NCBI GenBank assembly: GCA_030535455.1
Contig: JAUNJY010000001.1
Span: 1-64,000 of the forward strand
From: a bacterium
Lineage (GTDB): Bacteria > Bacillota > Clostridia > Lachnospirales > Lachnospiraceae
Reading direction: 5' to 3'
DNA length: 64,000 nucleotides
Shown here: positions 43,180-51,499 of the stretch, piece by piece
Layout of the letters: each line of letters opens with the position of its first letter
Position numbering within the stretch: the stretch's first letter is position 1
Notes under the pieces: model-generated
The model's input: the letters and a program-made list of their open reading frames with translations, nothing else
The model's database searches: none
What the model was told of the DNA's origin: nothing
Translations under genes and position numbers: made by a program

Positions 43180-43746
43180 TTAGAATTGAAAGTTTTCTTT
43201 TTCTTCTGCTAGCTTGGTAACAAAGGAATTATCAATCAATATATTTTTTTCGTGGATGACGGCACGAATGCCGCCCTTAAAATCAATTGTACTTATGGTT
43301 AGCTTGGCACCACTTTTTTTCTCTAACATTTCTTTTTTAGACGCGTCAGATGTGTTGATATAGATAATGATTTCCTCATCTTTTCCAAAGTCTTTCGCAG
43401 CTTTGATCTCACGAATAAGTAACTCATCATATGCAGGTGTCTCCATAAATGTATCTAGTTTGGCTGCGACATCTTCAAATAGGGAGTCTTTTAATTCGGT
43501 TTTCTTTTCACTTAACTGTCTGCGGATATTGAGTGCTTCTGAGGAAAGCTGTTTATTCTTTTCACGAGCAACATTATCCGTTTCATTTTTTAAGGTAAGA
43601 GCTTGATGCTCTAGCATTTGGGCTTTACGATCCTCATACATCTGGGCAAGCTGCTCTTTATATTCTTTCAGGATCTCAGCACTTTGAGTAGTAGCATCGT
43701 CTATCACAGACTTGTAAAAGTGATCAAGCTTTGCATCTAATTTCAT
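43180..43746 (-). CDS. atpE: V-type ATP synthase subunit E
   Basis: The 188-residue peripheral-stalk subunit has a long charged N-terminal helix (about 1-95, LKEYKEQLAQMYEDRKAQML) and a small globular C-terminal domain. It pairs with subunit H to form the stator. Similarity is modest, as usual for E, but its position between F and A supports the call. Confidence 0.88.
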   Translation of the reverse strand: MKLDAKLDHFYKSVIDDATTQSAEILKEYKEQLAQMYEDRKAQMLEHQALTLKNETDNVAREKNKQLSSEALNIRRQLSEKKTELKDSLFEDVAAKLDTFMETPAYDELLIREIKAAKDFGKDEEIIIYINTSDASKKEMLEKKSGAKLTISTIDFKGGIRAVIHEKNILIDNSFVTKLAEEKENFQF

Positions 43747-43767
43747 GTCCTAGTTCACGTCCTTTCG

Positions 43768-44076
43768 CTATAGTTTCAAACCGATGGCTTCACTGACATA
43801 CGAGGTAATAAAGTCGGGGTTTCGACCAGTTCCGTGGCGGTCAGGTATTTCAACGATTAATGGTAATCGACGATTTAATTTGATTTCATTTATAATGTCG
43901 GGAAATTCACTGCTTAATTTTTCTGTAATCAGTACAATTCCAATTTCTTTATTTGCCATTACCTTTTCTAGCTGTTGTCTTAGGTGCTTCTTTGAATGGA
44001 TGACAACGCCATCGACTCCAGCCAGACGCATTCCAGTGTATGTATCAACATTATCGCTGATTAAATACATTTGCAT
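43768..44076 (-). CDS. atpF: V-type ATP synthase subunit F
   Basis: The 102-residue rotor subunit binds subunit D. Visible family elements are YLISDNVDTYTGMRLAGVDGVV at the start, IGIVLITEKLS in the middle and PLIVEIPDRHG. Called subunit G in the Enterococcus nomenclature. It is 21 bp before subunit E. Confidence 0.93.
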   Translation of the reverse strand: MQMYLISDNVDTYTGMRLAGVDGVVIHSKKHLRQQLEKVMANKEIGIVLITEKLSSEFPDIINEIKLNRRLPLIVEIPDRHGTGRNPDFITSYVSEAIGLKL

Positions 44077-44092
44077 CAGATCACCTACTTTA

Positions 44093-44521
44093 TTATTTAA
44101 ATAACATTACAAGAGAGATTAATAATCCATATAATGCAATACCTTCTGCAAGAGCTACAAAGATAAGTGCTTTACCCATGATGGTTTGATCTTCGCTTAA
44201 TGCTCCAAGTGCTGCACTGGCAGCAGAGGCTACGGCAATACCACCACCAATACAAGAAAGACCGGTAGATAATGCGGCACCAAGGTATTTCCATCCTTCT
44301 GCAGAGGAAGCAACAGCAGCGGCATCAGAAGCTGCAAATGCTTTTCCACTGAACATTAATACATCAGCGATTACAATGGTTCCAAAGAATAATACGGCAT
44401 TGGAAACAACGGCAATTTTAAAGTTCCCTTTTTTCTTTTCACTGATTGCAAAATAACCAAAAGGAATGATGATACTTAATACTAAAGCAGCAACTAAAAC
44501 TAATTTAAATGATGTTAACAT
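44093..44521 (-). CDS. atpK: V-type ATP synthase proteolipid subunit K
   Basis: The 142-residue, four-segment membrane protein forms the rotating ring. The second half is a standard c-type hairpin: STGLSCIGGGIAVASAASAALGAL, a polar loop (SEDQTIMGK), then FVALAEGIALYGLLISLV with the ion-binding glutamate in ALAEG. The first half (two segments, residues 4-26 and about 36-57) lacks the glycine-rich pattern and any ion-binding carboxylate. It is joined by an Ala/Ser-rich linker. A one-carboxylate four-helix proteolipid is typical of V-type enzymes. Confidence 0.93.
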   Translation of the reverse strand: MLTSFKLVLVAALVLSIIIPFGYFAISEKKKGNFKIAVVSNAVLFFGTIVIADVLMFSGKAFAASDAAAVASSAEGWKYLGAALSTGLSCIGGGIAVASAASAALGALSEDQTIMGKALIFVALAEGIALYGLLISLVMLFK

Positions 44522-44557
44522 AATAAATTCCTCCTTAAAATAACTTAGTAATTTATA

Positions 44558-46471
44558 TTATTTGCTTTGCTGAAAAGATTTGAATTCTTTTCCTGTACCA
44601 CGGTAGAAACGTCCAAAGATTTCGTAGTATTCAAGTCGAAGCACTTGGATGCCTACAACCAGGCCTTCCATACCGGCAACAATGATATTGCCGATTATGA
44701 TGACGATCCAGTTAGGGCTGCCACCTTCAGCACCGGCTAACAATAATACTACGCTCATCATACCTGCATGGGATAGAGCAAATGCGCCAACACGCAAGTA
44801 AGAAACGGTATTTGTAGCATAAGATAAGAGTATATCAAATAGTTCTACAATTGCCTCAATTACAAACATTGCTTTCCCTTCAGGAAAATCTTGTTTTTTA
44901 TGTTCAATTAATTTGGTAAGAGGCTCTTTGAAAAACATGGTAACTAAAGGAATACCAAGGATAATGGCAATAATAATGGTTGCAGGAAGTACATGTCCCA
45001 GGGCAACAGTAGCAACGCAAGCGATCCCGCCGCCGTAAAAAATAAGGCCTGCAATTCCATTCTGGTCAAACAACAATCGGTCATAGTCTTTTTGCCTTAT
45101 GGAGTTAATGATGTTAAGAATAATGGCTACTAAGATCATAACGACTCCAAGGCAGACAGAGATGATTAAGATTGACATTACATTGTCCATTGGTTTCATC
45201 CAAAATCCTTTGATTACATTTTCAAAACCAAAGAATGATCCATACGCAAAGCCAAAGATGACAGAAAAGATTCCTGCTACAGATATAATTCCTGCAATAT
45301 CCATATGTTTTTTGCGATAGAGAAGGAAACCGCCTATGACTAGGCATAACCCCTGTCCTACGTCGCCAAACATGGCACCAAATAGGAAGGAATAGGTGAG
45401 TGCAACTAGCAGTGTAGGATCAAATTCATTGTAGGCAGGCAATCCGTACATTTTTACAAATAATTCGAATGGACGAAGAAGAGAGAAGTTCTTCAGCTTC
45501 GTTGGCGGTTTCATCGTCCCTTGTGTAACGGAGGCATCTGTAATTACAAATACTAAGGAGTCATTGGAGATTTCTTTGATAAACTGCTTGCAATCATCGG
45601 CAGACATCCAGCCGCACAAGATATAAAAGGTTGCATTTTCAGAATTCTTATTAGTAATGGCAGCCATTTTACGTATATCAAAGTTTTTCGAATGTGTATT
45701 TAATATATTATAAGCATCTAGTAATTCACCAGAATGCGTGCTTATGTACTCATTAATCTTTTTATAGATTTCTTTTATTTCATCAAGGATGGTATCTAGT
45801 GATGTATTCATCTTTTGATAGGACTCTTCAGGGGTACCTTCATATTCGTCACTTAAGAAAATTCGTTCAAAGTGGAGGGATGAGTAAATGGCATCTACCT
45901 CGTCCTTTGAGGAATCTGGTACGAAATATACTCCCCAGATATAGTCTTTATCGTTAAAGCATTCATAAAATACGGTATTTAGATTATCATAGATGTATTT
46001 TGAAAACTTATCAAAATACTCATGTGAAATTCGTCCAAATCGAAACTTGATAAACCGAAAATGAAGAATTTTTCTTAGGTCATAATTCAATAGACGAAAT
46101 GGTTCGATTTTTTGAAGCAGCTCCCTCATATGGTTTCTTTCATTCTTAAGGGTACGTTTTTCGTTATTGAACTTGTCTAATTCTGTTGTCATTGTTGTGA
46201 TTACCTGCATTGCCTCTTCTACAGACATTGAGTTACCACCAGGCGTAGCATCATCAGGGACTTTTTTAATTAAGTCACCAGCTTTTCCTAAGACGTCCTT
46301 ATAGGGATTGGTCTCGATAAAGGGACTTAAATCAGTAACGCCAGACAATTCGGTTAGGGCATTTTCAAGATGGATCTCGTACTTGCTAAGATATGTGTTT
46401 ACCACACGGTCGATATCTGTCTTTGGACCTGTTATGTTGATAAACTGCATTTTCTCTATCACAGTTAGCAC
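44558..46471 (-). CDS. atpI: V-type ATP synthase subunit I
   Basis: The 637-residue stator membrane subunit (a-subunit equivalent) provides the ion half-channels. The N-terminal half is soluble and helical; from about residue 345 there are seven or so membrane segments, including FLFGAMFGDVGQGLCLVIGG, and a conserved-arginine region SYLRVGAFALSHAGM with the essential Arg near residue 555. The length is normal. Confidence 0.96.
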   Translation of the reverse strand: MLTVIEKMQFINITGPKTDIDRVVNTYLSKYEIHLENALTELSGVTDLSPFIETNPYKDVLGKAGDLIKKVPDDATPGGNSMSVEEAMQVITTMTTELDKFNNEKRTLKNERNHMRELLQKIEPFRLLNYDLRKILHFRFIKFRFGRISHEYFDKFSKYIYDNLNTVFYECFNDKDYIWGVYFVPDSSKDEVDAIYSSLHFERIFLSDEYEGTPEESYQKMNTSLDTILDEIKEIYKKINEYISTHSGELLDAYNILNTHSKNFDIRKMAAITNKNSENATFYILCGWMSADDCKQFIKEISNDSLVFVITDASVTQGTMKPPTKLKNFSLLRPFELFVKMYGLPAYNEFDPTLLVALTYSFLFGAMFGDVGQGLCLVIGGFLLYRKKHMDIAGIISVAGIFSVIFGFAYGSFFGFENVIKGFWMKPMDNVMSILIISVCLGVVMILVAIILNIINSIRQKDYDRLLFDQNGIAGLIFYGGGIACVATVALGHVLPATIIIAIILGIPLVTMFFKEPLTKLIEHKKQDFPEGKAMFVIEAIVELFDILLSYATNTVSYLRVGAFALSHAGMMSVVLLLAGAEGGSPNWIVIIIGNIIVAGMEGLVVGIQVLRLEYYEIFGRFYRGTGKEFKSFQQSK

Positions 46472-46503
46472 CTCCCGCTTGCTAGATTAATTAATCAATT
46501 CTA

Positions 46504-47541
46504 TTAGTGCTTTAGATATTGCATCGTCTGACTTGGTTCAAGTTTATAGCGAATACATTCCAAAGCAGTGGTTAATAAATCTAGTTCTAATTCTTTTTCA
46601 TACATGAATCGTAAGACTGGAGCCATCGATGTCGAAAATTTTCTACTTAATGATTTATATAGTGTTTGATAACTTTGGTTGTAGAGCCTTTCAATCGTTA
46701 AGTCTTGAAAGCCTTGATTTAATTTTGCGTAGTAGGTTGATTGCATAATCTTCAAAAAATCATCGGTAGAAACGGCTTCTACCAATAGCTTAATTTCTTC
46801 CTTCTTTAACTTATAGTGAATCGGAATAATGCTTGCTAAGATTTTGGCAGAATCAATATCGAAGTATTTCTTGGAACGATAGATCCAGATAAGATTTAGC
46901 AAGTCGGACTGCACTCCATATAATTCGGTAGCAATTTTACGATTGGACCCGGTTAAGATACGATCCTTAAGCTTCCATACTTTTGTGAAGTAGTAGATAT
47001 CCAGCTGTACTTCATAATCTCTTAAAGTAATATGGCTGGTTGCTTGCAGACGTTTAAATAAATCATAATATTGGGTTCCTTGTAAGTTAGTAATGAACTG
47101 ATCTATTGTCTTGGAAGCAGCTAATTCTTTTACCTTTAAGTCAGAGTGGCTTGTAAAGAACTCTTCAAAAAGTAATAGGTCAAAGTCTACTTTATCATTA
47201 AAGACCATTTGTAGCAGAGACTTTACAATGTTTACTTCAAAACGAAAGAAAATGAAGGATAAGCCTTTTCGCTGTTCCTGATTGGCAAACTTATATAGTT
47301 TGGTAAACTCTAAAAGAATTGCGCTGGATAGCAGCTGTTCAATTTGTGCCCTATGTAATTTGCTTTCATCGCAGTTATTAAACACAACAGCATAGCTTTT
47401 ATTCCCTTTTAAGTAATTTACAAAGTCAGAAGTCGTATCTAGGCTGGCTATTTTTTCATAATCGGCATCTGTTAAAAGGTTGCTTTCTAAAGCTTTCACT
47501 TTTGTGATGATGCCACTATAACTTAATAAGCTTATTGACAT
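46504..47541 (-). CDS. atpC: V-type ATP synthase subunit C
   Basis: The 345-residue subunit matches the V-ATPase C/AC39 family, the funnel-shaped connector between the rotor shaft and the proteolipid ring. The sequence is mostly helical with no membrane segments; the closing TTALECIRYKLEPSQTMQYL region fits the family. Its position between H and I differs from the Enterococcus order, where it follows E. Confidence 0.92.
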   Translation of the reverse strand: MSISLLSYSGIITKVKALESNLLTDADYEKIASLDTTSDFVNYLKGNKSYAVVFNNCDESKLHRAQIEQLLSSAILLEFTKLYKFANQEQRKGLSFIFFRFEVNIVKSLLQMVFNDKVDFDLLLFEEFFTSHSDLKVKELAASKTIDQFITNLQGTQYYDLFKRLQATSHITLRDYEVQLDIYYFTKVWKLKDRILTGSNRKIATELYGVQSDLLNLIWIYRSKKYFDIDSAKILASIIPIHYKLKKEEIKLLVEAVSTDDFLKIMQSTYYAKLNQGFQDLTIERLYNQSYQTLYKSLSRKFSTSMAPVLRFMYEKELELDLLTTALECIRYKLEPSQTMQYLKH

Positions 47542-47586
47542 GATTACCTCCTTTCTGAATTGTAAAAATTCAAAGAAATTAGAAGT

Positions 47587-47898
47587 TTATACTTCAATAA
47601 TTTGGGCAAATACCTTGTTGACCAGGGCATTGTGGTCCTTATCAAATGTTTGCTGGAGTGAAGCAAGCTGCTTCTGGCAGTCGGAAATCAGGGCAAGGCG
47701 TTCTTTTTCAATGTCTTGTTCCATATCCTCTTGCATGCGATCAATTTTGGATGCTGTATCCGCTTTGATATCGCTGTCCAGTTTAGCAAGGTCTTTGTTA
47801 AGTTGCTCATAAAGCTGTTGCTTTTGATCTTGCGTCCGATCGAGGATGGTTGTTGCCTTATCTTCGATTTCAGACAATACATTAATGACCTTTTCCAT
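47587..47898 (-). CDS. atpH: V-type ATP synthase subunit H (peripheral stalk)
   Basis: The 103-residue protein is almost entirely charged helix (LDRTQDQKQQLYEQLNKD to KIDRMQEDMEQDIEKE), matching the stalk subunit that pairs with E (archaeal H, Enterococcus NtpF). It is the first gene of the operon and its start follows GGAGGT. The helical composition is generic, so the assignment leans on position. Confidence 0.82.
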   Translation of the reverse strand: MEKVINVLSEIEDKATTILDRTQDQKQQLYEQLNKDLAKLDSDIKADTASKIDRMQEDMEQDIEKERLALISDCQKQLASLQQTFDKDHNALVNKVFAQIIEV

Positions 47899-48125
47899 AT
47901 GCGACCTCCTATCGATAGTAGTTGTGCAAAATACACACTAAATAATACACCTTTACATAAAAAAAGGAATAGAATTATGACGTACATATTATCCTATCTA
48001 CGACAAATTTAGTTAGAAACATAAGATTTTTTCAAAAATCATCAATAAAATACTAAAAATTTCCAACTGGTTATATTATAATTTTATTATTTGGAAAATG
48101 CTAGTAGTTTATAAAAATTTAAAGT

Positions 48126-48154
48126 TTGACGTAACCTAAGTATCTCCGTATAAT
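48126..48154 (+). promoter_or_regulatory. trmB promoter
   Basis: -35 TTGACG (48126-48131), 17-bp spacer, -10 TATAAT (48149-48154), 92 bp before trmB. It shares the 12-mer TTGACGTAACCT with the rpmH promoter. The 347-bp gap 47899-48245 must also hold the leftward V-ATPase promoter, for which I found no convincing match. Confidence 0.78.
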
Positions 48155-48245
48155 CTACTATGTATAATTTATTGTTTAGCAACTTAAGAATTTCACAATA
48201 ATAAAGTTAGAACAGATAGAAAAATTCTAAAGGAGAGCATTTATA

Positions 48246-48887
48246 ATGAGACTTAGAAATGTTAAGGGTTCTAGAGAAAAAATCGCAGACAGCGCATTTG
48301 TTATCCAAGAACCAAAAGAATATAGAGGAAAATGGAACGAAGTATTCAAGAATGATAATCCAATCCATATTGAAATTGGGATGGGCAAAGGACAATTTGT
48401 TTCCACGCTTGCATCACAAAATCCTGAGATTAATTACATCGGAATTGAAAAGTTTTCAAGCGTATTAGTACGTGCCATTGAAAAACAAGATGAATTACAG
48501 CTTCCAAACTTATTCTTAATCCGTATGGATGCAGAAGAATTAGAAGAAGTATTTGCAGAGGGAGAGATAGCAAGAATTTATCTTAATTTCTCTGATCCAT
48601 GGCCAAAAGACCGCCATGCAAAACGTCGTTTAACATCAAGACAATTCTTTGCAAGATATGATAAGGTATTAAAAGAGGATGGAAGAGTAATCTTCAAGAC
48701 AGACAACCGTATTTTATTTGATTTCTCATTAGAAGAAGTGGTAGAAGCGGGCTGGATCTTAGAAAATCATACGTTTGACCTTCACAATAGTGAATATGTA
48801 GAAGGAAATGTAATGACGGAATATGAAGAAAAATTTTCTTCTCAAGGTACGCCAATTAATCGTTTAGTTGCATATCGTAAAAAATAA
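48246..48887 (+). CDS. trmB: tRNA (guanine-N7-)-methyltransferase
   Basis: The 213-residue SAM-dependent enzyme makes m7G46 in tRNA variable loops. The SAM site is IEIGMGKGQFV (about residues 41-51), and the tRNA-binding/catalytic signature is NFSDPWPKDRHAKRRLTS (about 115-132). AAAGGAGAGC precedes the ATG. Length is normal for the family. Confidence 0.96.
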   Translation: MRLRNVKGSREKIADSAFVIQEPKEYRGKWNEVFKNDNPIHIEIGMGKGQFVSTLASQNPEINYIGIEKFSSVLVRAIEKQDELQLPNLFLIRMDAEELEEVFAEGEIARIYLNFSDPWPKDRHAKRRLTSRQFFARYDKVLKEDGRVIFKTDNRILFDFSLEEVVEAGWILENHTFDLHNSEYVEGNVMTEYEEKFSSQGTPINRLVAYRKK

Positions 48888-48983
48888 GAGTGTTATAATA
48901 GGAATATTGTAAGGCTAAATTGTAATCATTGAGTTCAAAGTATAATATTATAATATATAGTACTTATATAAGGAGATAATGAC

Positions 48984-49124
48984 ATGGCAAATATTAAAGG
49001 TAAGATTTCTAGAAAGTTTAATGCAAATGTTGATTTAAATAGAAAAGCATTGAATTTGAAGAGAGCTTGGGATGAGGTTGCCACATTACTTCGTGTCAAT
49101 GAGAGCAAGTCAAATAACAAGTAA
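48984..49124 (+). CDS. 46-residue protein of unknown function
   Basis: This short gene encodes MANIKGKISRKFNANVDLN and a further 27 residues ending in ESKSNNK. It is basic at the N-terminus and looks helical (LKRAWDEVATLLRV). A very strong ATAAGGAGATAATGAC ribosome site and its tight link to the thioredoxin gene (17 bp) argue that it is translated. I do not recognise a family. It has no cysteine, signal peptide or membrane segment. Confidence 0.72.
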   Translation: MANIKGKISRKFNANVDLNRKALNLKRAWDEVATLLRVNESKSNNK

Positions 49125-49141
49125 TGACAAGGAGGAGTATC

Positions 49142-49465
49142 ATGGCATTTGTATTTACAGGTGAAAATTTTGAAAATGAAGCAGTTAACTCTGAAAAATT
49201 AACAGTAGTTGATTTTTATGCAGATTGGTGTGGACCATGTAAGATGATGGCACCGATCTTAGAAAATCTAGCAGAAGAGATGCAGGAGCAAGCAAAGATC
49301 GGCAAGATCAATGTGGATCATGCACCAGAAGTTGCAAGAAATTATGGAGTTATGAATATCCCTACAATCCTTTTCTTAAAGGGTGGTTCCGTGGTTGAAA
49401 AAATCGTTGGGGTCGTTCCAAGAGAAACATTAGTAGAGAAGATTATTGCTCATACACATAAATAA
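49142..49465 (+). CDS. trxA: Thioredoxin
   Basis: The 107-residue disulfide reductase has the canonical active site WCGPCK (C30, C33), cis-proline motif MNIPTI and normal thioredoxin length. The start is 49142 (MAFVFTGEN), 9 nt after AAGGAGGAG; an upstream in-frame ATG at 49124 lacks spacing. It follows the 46-residue gene, likely on one transcript. Confidence 0.95.
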   Translation: MAFVFTGENFENEAVNSEKLTVVDFYADWCGPCKMMAPILENLAEEMQEQAKIGKINVDHAPEVARNYGVMNIPTILFLKGGSVVEKIVGVVPRETLVEKIIAHTHK

Positions 49466-49498
49466 AAAAGGTGTCGCTTACGCGACACCTTTTTTATT
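49464..49498 (+). terminator. trxA terminator
   Basis: AAAAAAGGTGTCGC pairs with GCGACACCTTTTTT around TTAC, overlapping the trxA stop region. Confidence 0.93.
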
Positions 49499-49499
49499 T

Positions 49500-49620
49500 G
49501 ATAGGAAACGTCTCTTCAAGAAGCCTCCTATCAATTAAAAAGGCTTTCTAGAAACCAGAAAGCCAAGATGCGCACTTACACGGACGGAGTTTATCACTTC
49601 GTGATCGCGTTCGGTGGGTC
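49500..49620 (+). repeat. Structured intergenic element, copy B
   Basis: It has the same layout as copy A at 31446-31554. First comes a GATAGG/CCTATC hairpin (49500-49505 with 49527-49532). Next is GGCTTTCT/AGAAAGCC with a 7-nt loop (49542-49564) and the linker AAGATGCGC. It ends with a hairpin ATCAC/GTGAT (49593-49605) instead of GTCGC/GCGAC. The stem differs on both strands while staying paired. Confidence 0.7.
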
Positions 49621-49652
49621 GTGTTTTGCAAGCAAAACACTTTGTTTTTTAA
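49621..49652. terminator. Hairpin/terminator after the AI-2E gene
   Basis: GTGTTTTGC pairs with GCAAAACAC around AA, followed on the plus strand by TTTGTTTTTT. It is 9 bp from the stop of the leftward gene at 49661, so it may end transcription from either side. Confidence 0.65.
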
Positions 49653-49660
49653 CCTGCTAA

Positions 49661-51007
49661 TCAGGCATTTTCTTTAATTGTAACGCCTTTCTTATTAAGA
49701 CGACGGTTAATTGCTTTATTTAATAGATAAGCAATTACGGCAACTACAGGAACTCCGATAAACATACCGAATACACCAAAGTAAGCACCACCCACCGTGA
49801 TACCAAAGATTACCCATAAAGGAGTAAGTCCTGTGGAACCACCTAAAATCTTAGGGCCTAGGTATAATCCATCAAATTGTTGTAATCCAAAGATCATAAT
49901 AGAGAAGATGAGAGCTTGAATTGGATTAATGAACAGATAGATGATTACTCCAGGCACAGCGCCGATAAATGGTCCAAAATACGGAATCATATTAGTAATA
50001 CCAACGATTACGCTTAATAGGATGGCATAATCCAGCTTCAAGATATTCATAACGACAAAACAGATGATACCAATGATTAAGGAATCAATGGACTTACCGA
50101 TAATGAATTTACTAAAGATGGAGTTACATTCACGAACTGTTTGCAGGAATTCTGTAGCGCTATCTCTTGAAAACAGACAAAAGACAGTTCGTTTTGCATT
50201 ATAGCTTAATGCATTTTTATCTGCTAACATGTAGCAGCTGATTACGATGGCTAACACGATATTGATTAATGTTTTTACAATAGAGACAGAGATAGATAAT
50301 ACATTGCTGAGCAGGTTGGTTCCATAGGTGAATACATGAGGAATATATTCATTGATCTTTTCGCCTATTTTATCAAACTCTACTCCAGGGAAACGATGCT
50401 GAAGATTATTAACGATGGCAGTAATCTCTTTCTCGATATCCTTTATATTGATTGAACTATAGTTTTTCTCAATGTCTTTTGCAGTATTAATTAGTTCTGG
50501 TGTAATGTAAAGAATCGTAATGGTAATAAAAGCGACTACAACAAGATAGGAAATACCGATACTGACCATTTTACGTCCTTTTACAAATTTATCTTTAAAT
50601 ACATAGCTTTTCAATAAAGAGTCAATCCATTTTACGAACGGATTTAAGATATAGGCAATAAAGAAAGCAATAATAAAGGGACGAAGCGTACCTAGGACGG
50701 TACTGATTTTTGTAAGTACTTCATTCCAATGGGTAATTCCCATAAAGATTAATGTTCCGAGGGCTACGAATAATAAGCCATATATAACAACTGTAAAATA
50801 TCTTTTGTTGGGGATGAATTTCCAGTCATTATGCTCCTCTACGGCAGATACATCAATTTCTATGGTGCTATCTGGAGTCTGATCTGTAACAATTGAATTT
50901 ATTGTTACGCTATCTTTAGTTACGTTTTGTTCTGAGTTTTCTGAGTCAGTCTTTTTGCTGACCACTTTACTGAGCCGTGGCGTTTTACCTCTTATTGATT
51001 TTGACAT
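49661..51007 (-). CDS. AI-2E family transporter
   Basis: The 448-residue membrane protein matches the AI-2E (PerM/DUF20) family. A hydrophilic N-terminus of about 75 residues is followed by roughly seven to eight membrane segments, with the family pattern around VGITNMIPYFGPFIGAVPG (about residue 335) and FGMFIGVPVVAVIAYLLNKAI near the end. Reported roles in the family include quorum-signal export and Na+/H+ antiport; the substrate here is unknown. Confidence 0.9.
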   Translation of the reverse strand: MSKSIRGKTPRLSKVVSKKTDSENSEQNVTKDSVTINSIVTDQTPDSTIEIDVSAVEEHNDWKFIPNKRYFTVVIYGLLFVALGTLIFMGITHWNEVLTKISTVLGTLRPFIIAFFIAYILNPFVKWIDSLLKSYVFKDKFVKGRKMVSIGISYLVVVAFITITILYITPELINTAKDIEKNYSSINIKDIEKEITAIVNNLQHRFPGVEFDKIGEKINEYIPHVFTYGTNLLSNVLSISVSIVKTLINIVLAIVISCYMLADKNALSYNAKRTVFCLFSRDSATEFLQTVRECNSIFSKFIIGKSIDSLIIGIICFVVMNILKLDYAILLSVIVGITNMIPYFGPFIGAVPGVIIYLFINPIQALIFSIMIFGLQQFDGLYLGPKILGGSTGLTPLWVIFGITVGGAYFGVFGMFIGVPVVAVIAYLLNKAINRRLNKKGVTIKENA

Positions 51008-51037
51008 TGCAATCTCCTATTTATACGTTATAAAGTG

Positions 51038-51066
51038 ATTATATCGGTTATTATTTCGTTATTCAA
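51038..51066 (-). promoter_or_regulatory. Promoter of the AI-2E family gene
   Basis: On the minus strand -35 TTGAAT (51061-51066), 17-bp spacer, -10 TATAAT (51038-51043), 31 bp before the start codon. Confidence 0.68.
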
Positions 51067-51176
51067 TGGATACAGTCAAGATTTGTTAAAAAAGTAGACC
51101 ATAAAAAATATGGAAATATAATGATTGTGGATATAGCATGAATTTATAGAAAAAATAAAAAATATAAAGAAAGGGG

Positions 51177-51205
51177 TTGATTTTTAAAATATTATGATTT
51201 ATAAT
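51177..51205 (+). promoter_or_regulatory. tRNA-Lys promoter
   Basis: -35 TTGATT (51177-51182), 17-bp spacer, -10 TATAAT (51200-51205), about 33 nt between the expected start and the tRNA. Confidence 0.72.
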
Positions 51206-51244
51206 AATTCTTGCGTAAAACAAATAGCAAAAACTTAATAACAT

Positions 51245-51317
51245 GCGCTTCTAGCTCAGTTGGTAGAGCACCTGACTCTTAATCAGGGTGTCCAGGGTTC
51301 GAACCCCTGGAGGCGCA
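51245..51317 (+). tRNA. tRNA-Lys (anticodon CUU)
   Basis: Acceptor GCGCTTC pairs with GAGGCGC (one G-T), D arm AGCTCAGTTGGTAGAGC, anticodon loop CTCTTAA giving CTT (Lys AAG), T arm CAGGGTTCGAACCCCTG. The 3' CCA is not encoded. Confidence 0.95.
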
Positions 51318-51337
51318 CTAGAAAAGTCTTATGATTT

Positions 51338-51371
51338 AGGAAAAGCCTAGGTTGTAGGGCTTTTATTTTTG
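51338..51371 (+). terminator. tRNA-Lys terminator
   Basis: AAAAGCCT pairs with AGGGCTTTT (one G-T) around AGGTTGT, followed by ATTTTTG, 20 nt beyond the tRNA. Confidence 0.75.
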
Positions 51372-51448
51372 TATTCAAATAAATTTGTACATAAAAAGAT
51401 GACCTCACTTTACATAAGGGAAAAAATGAAGTAATATAAAACTAAATA

Positions 51449-51478
51449 TTTGTTTTAAAACAAAAATCATATTATAAA
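51449..51478 (+). promoter_or_regulatory. galT promoter with a palindromic operator candidate
   Basis: A perfect 16-bp palindrome TTTGTTTTAAAACAAA (51449-51464) overlaps a possible -35 TTGTTT (51450-51455). A 17-bp spacer separates this from -10 TATAAA (51473-51478), just before the galT ribosome site. A repressor dimer bound there would occlude the promoter. The regulator is unknown. Confidence 0.45.
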
Positions 51479-51499
51479 CAATGAGATGAGGTTAATATT

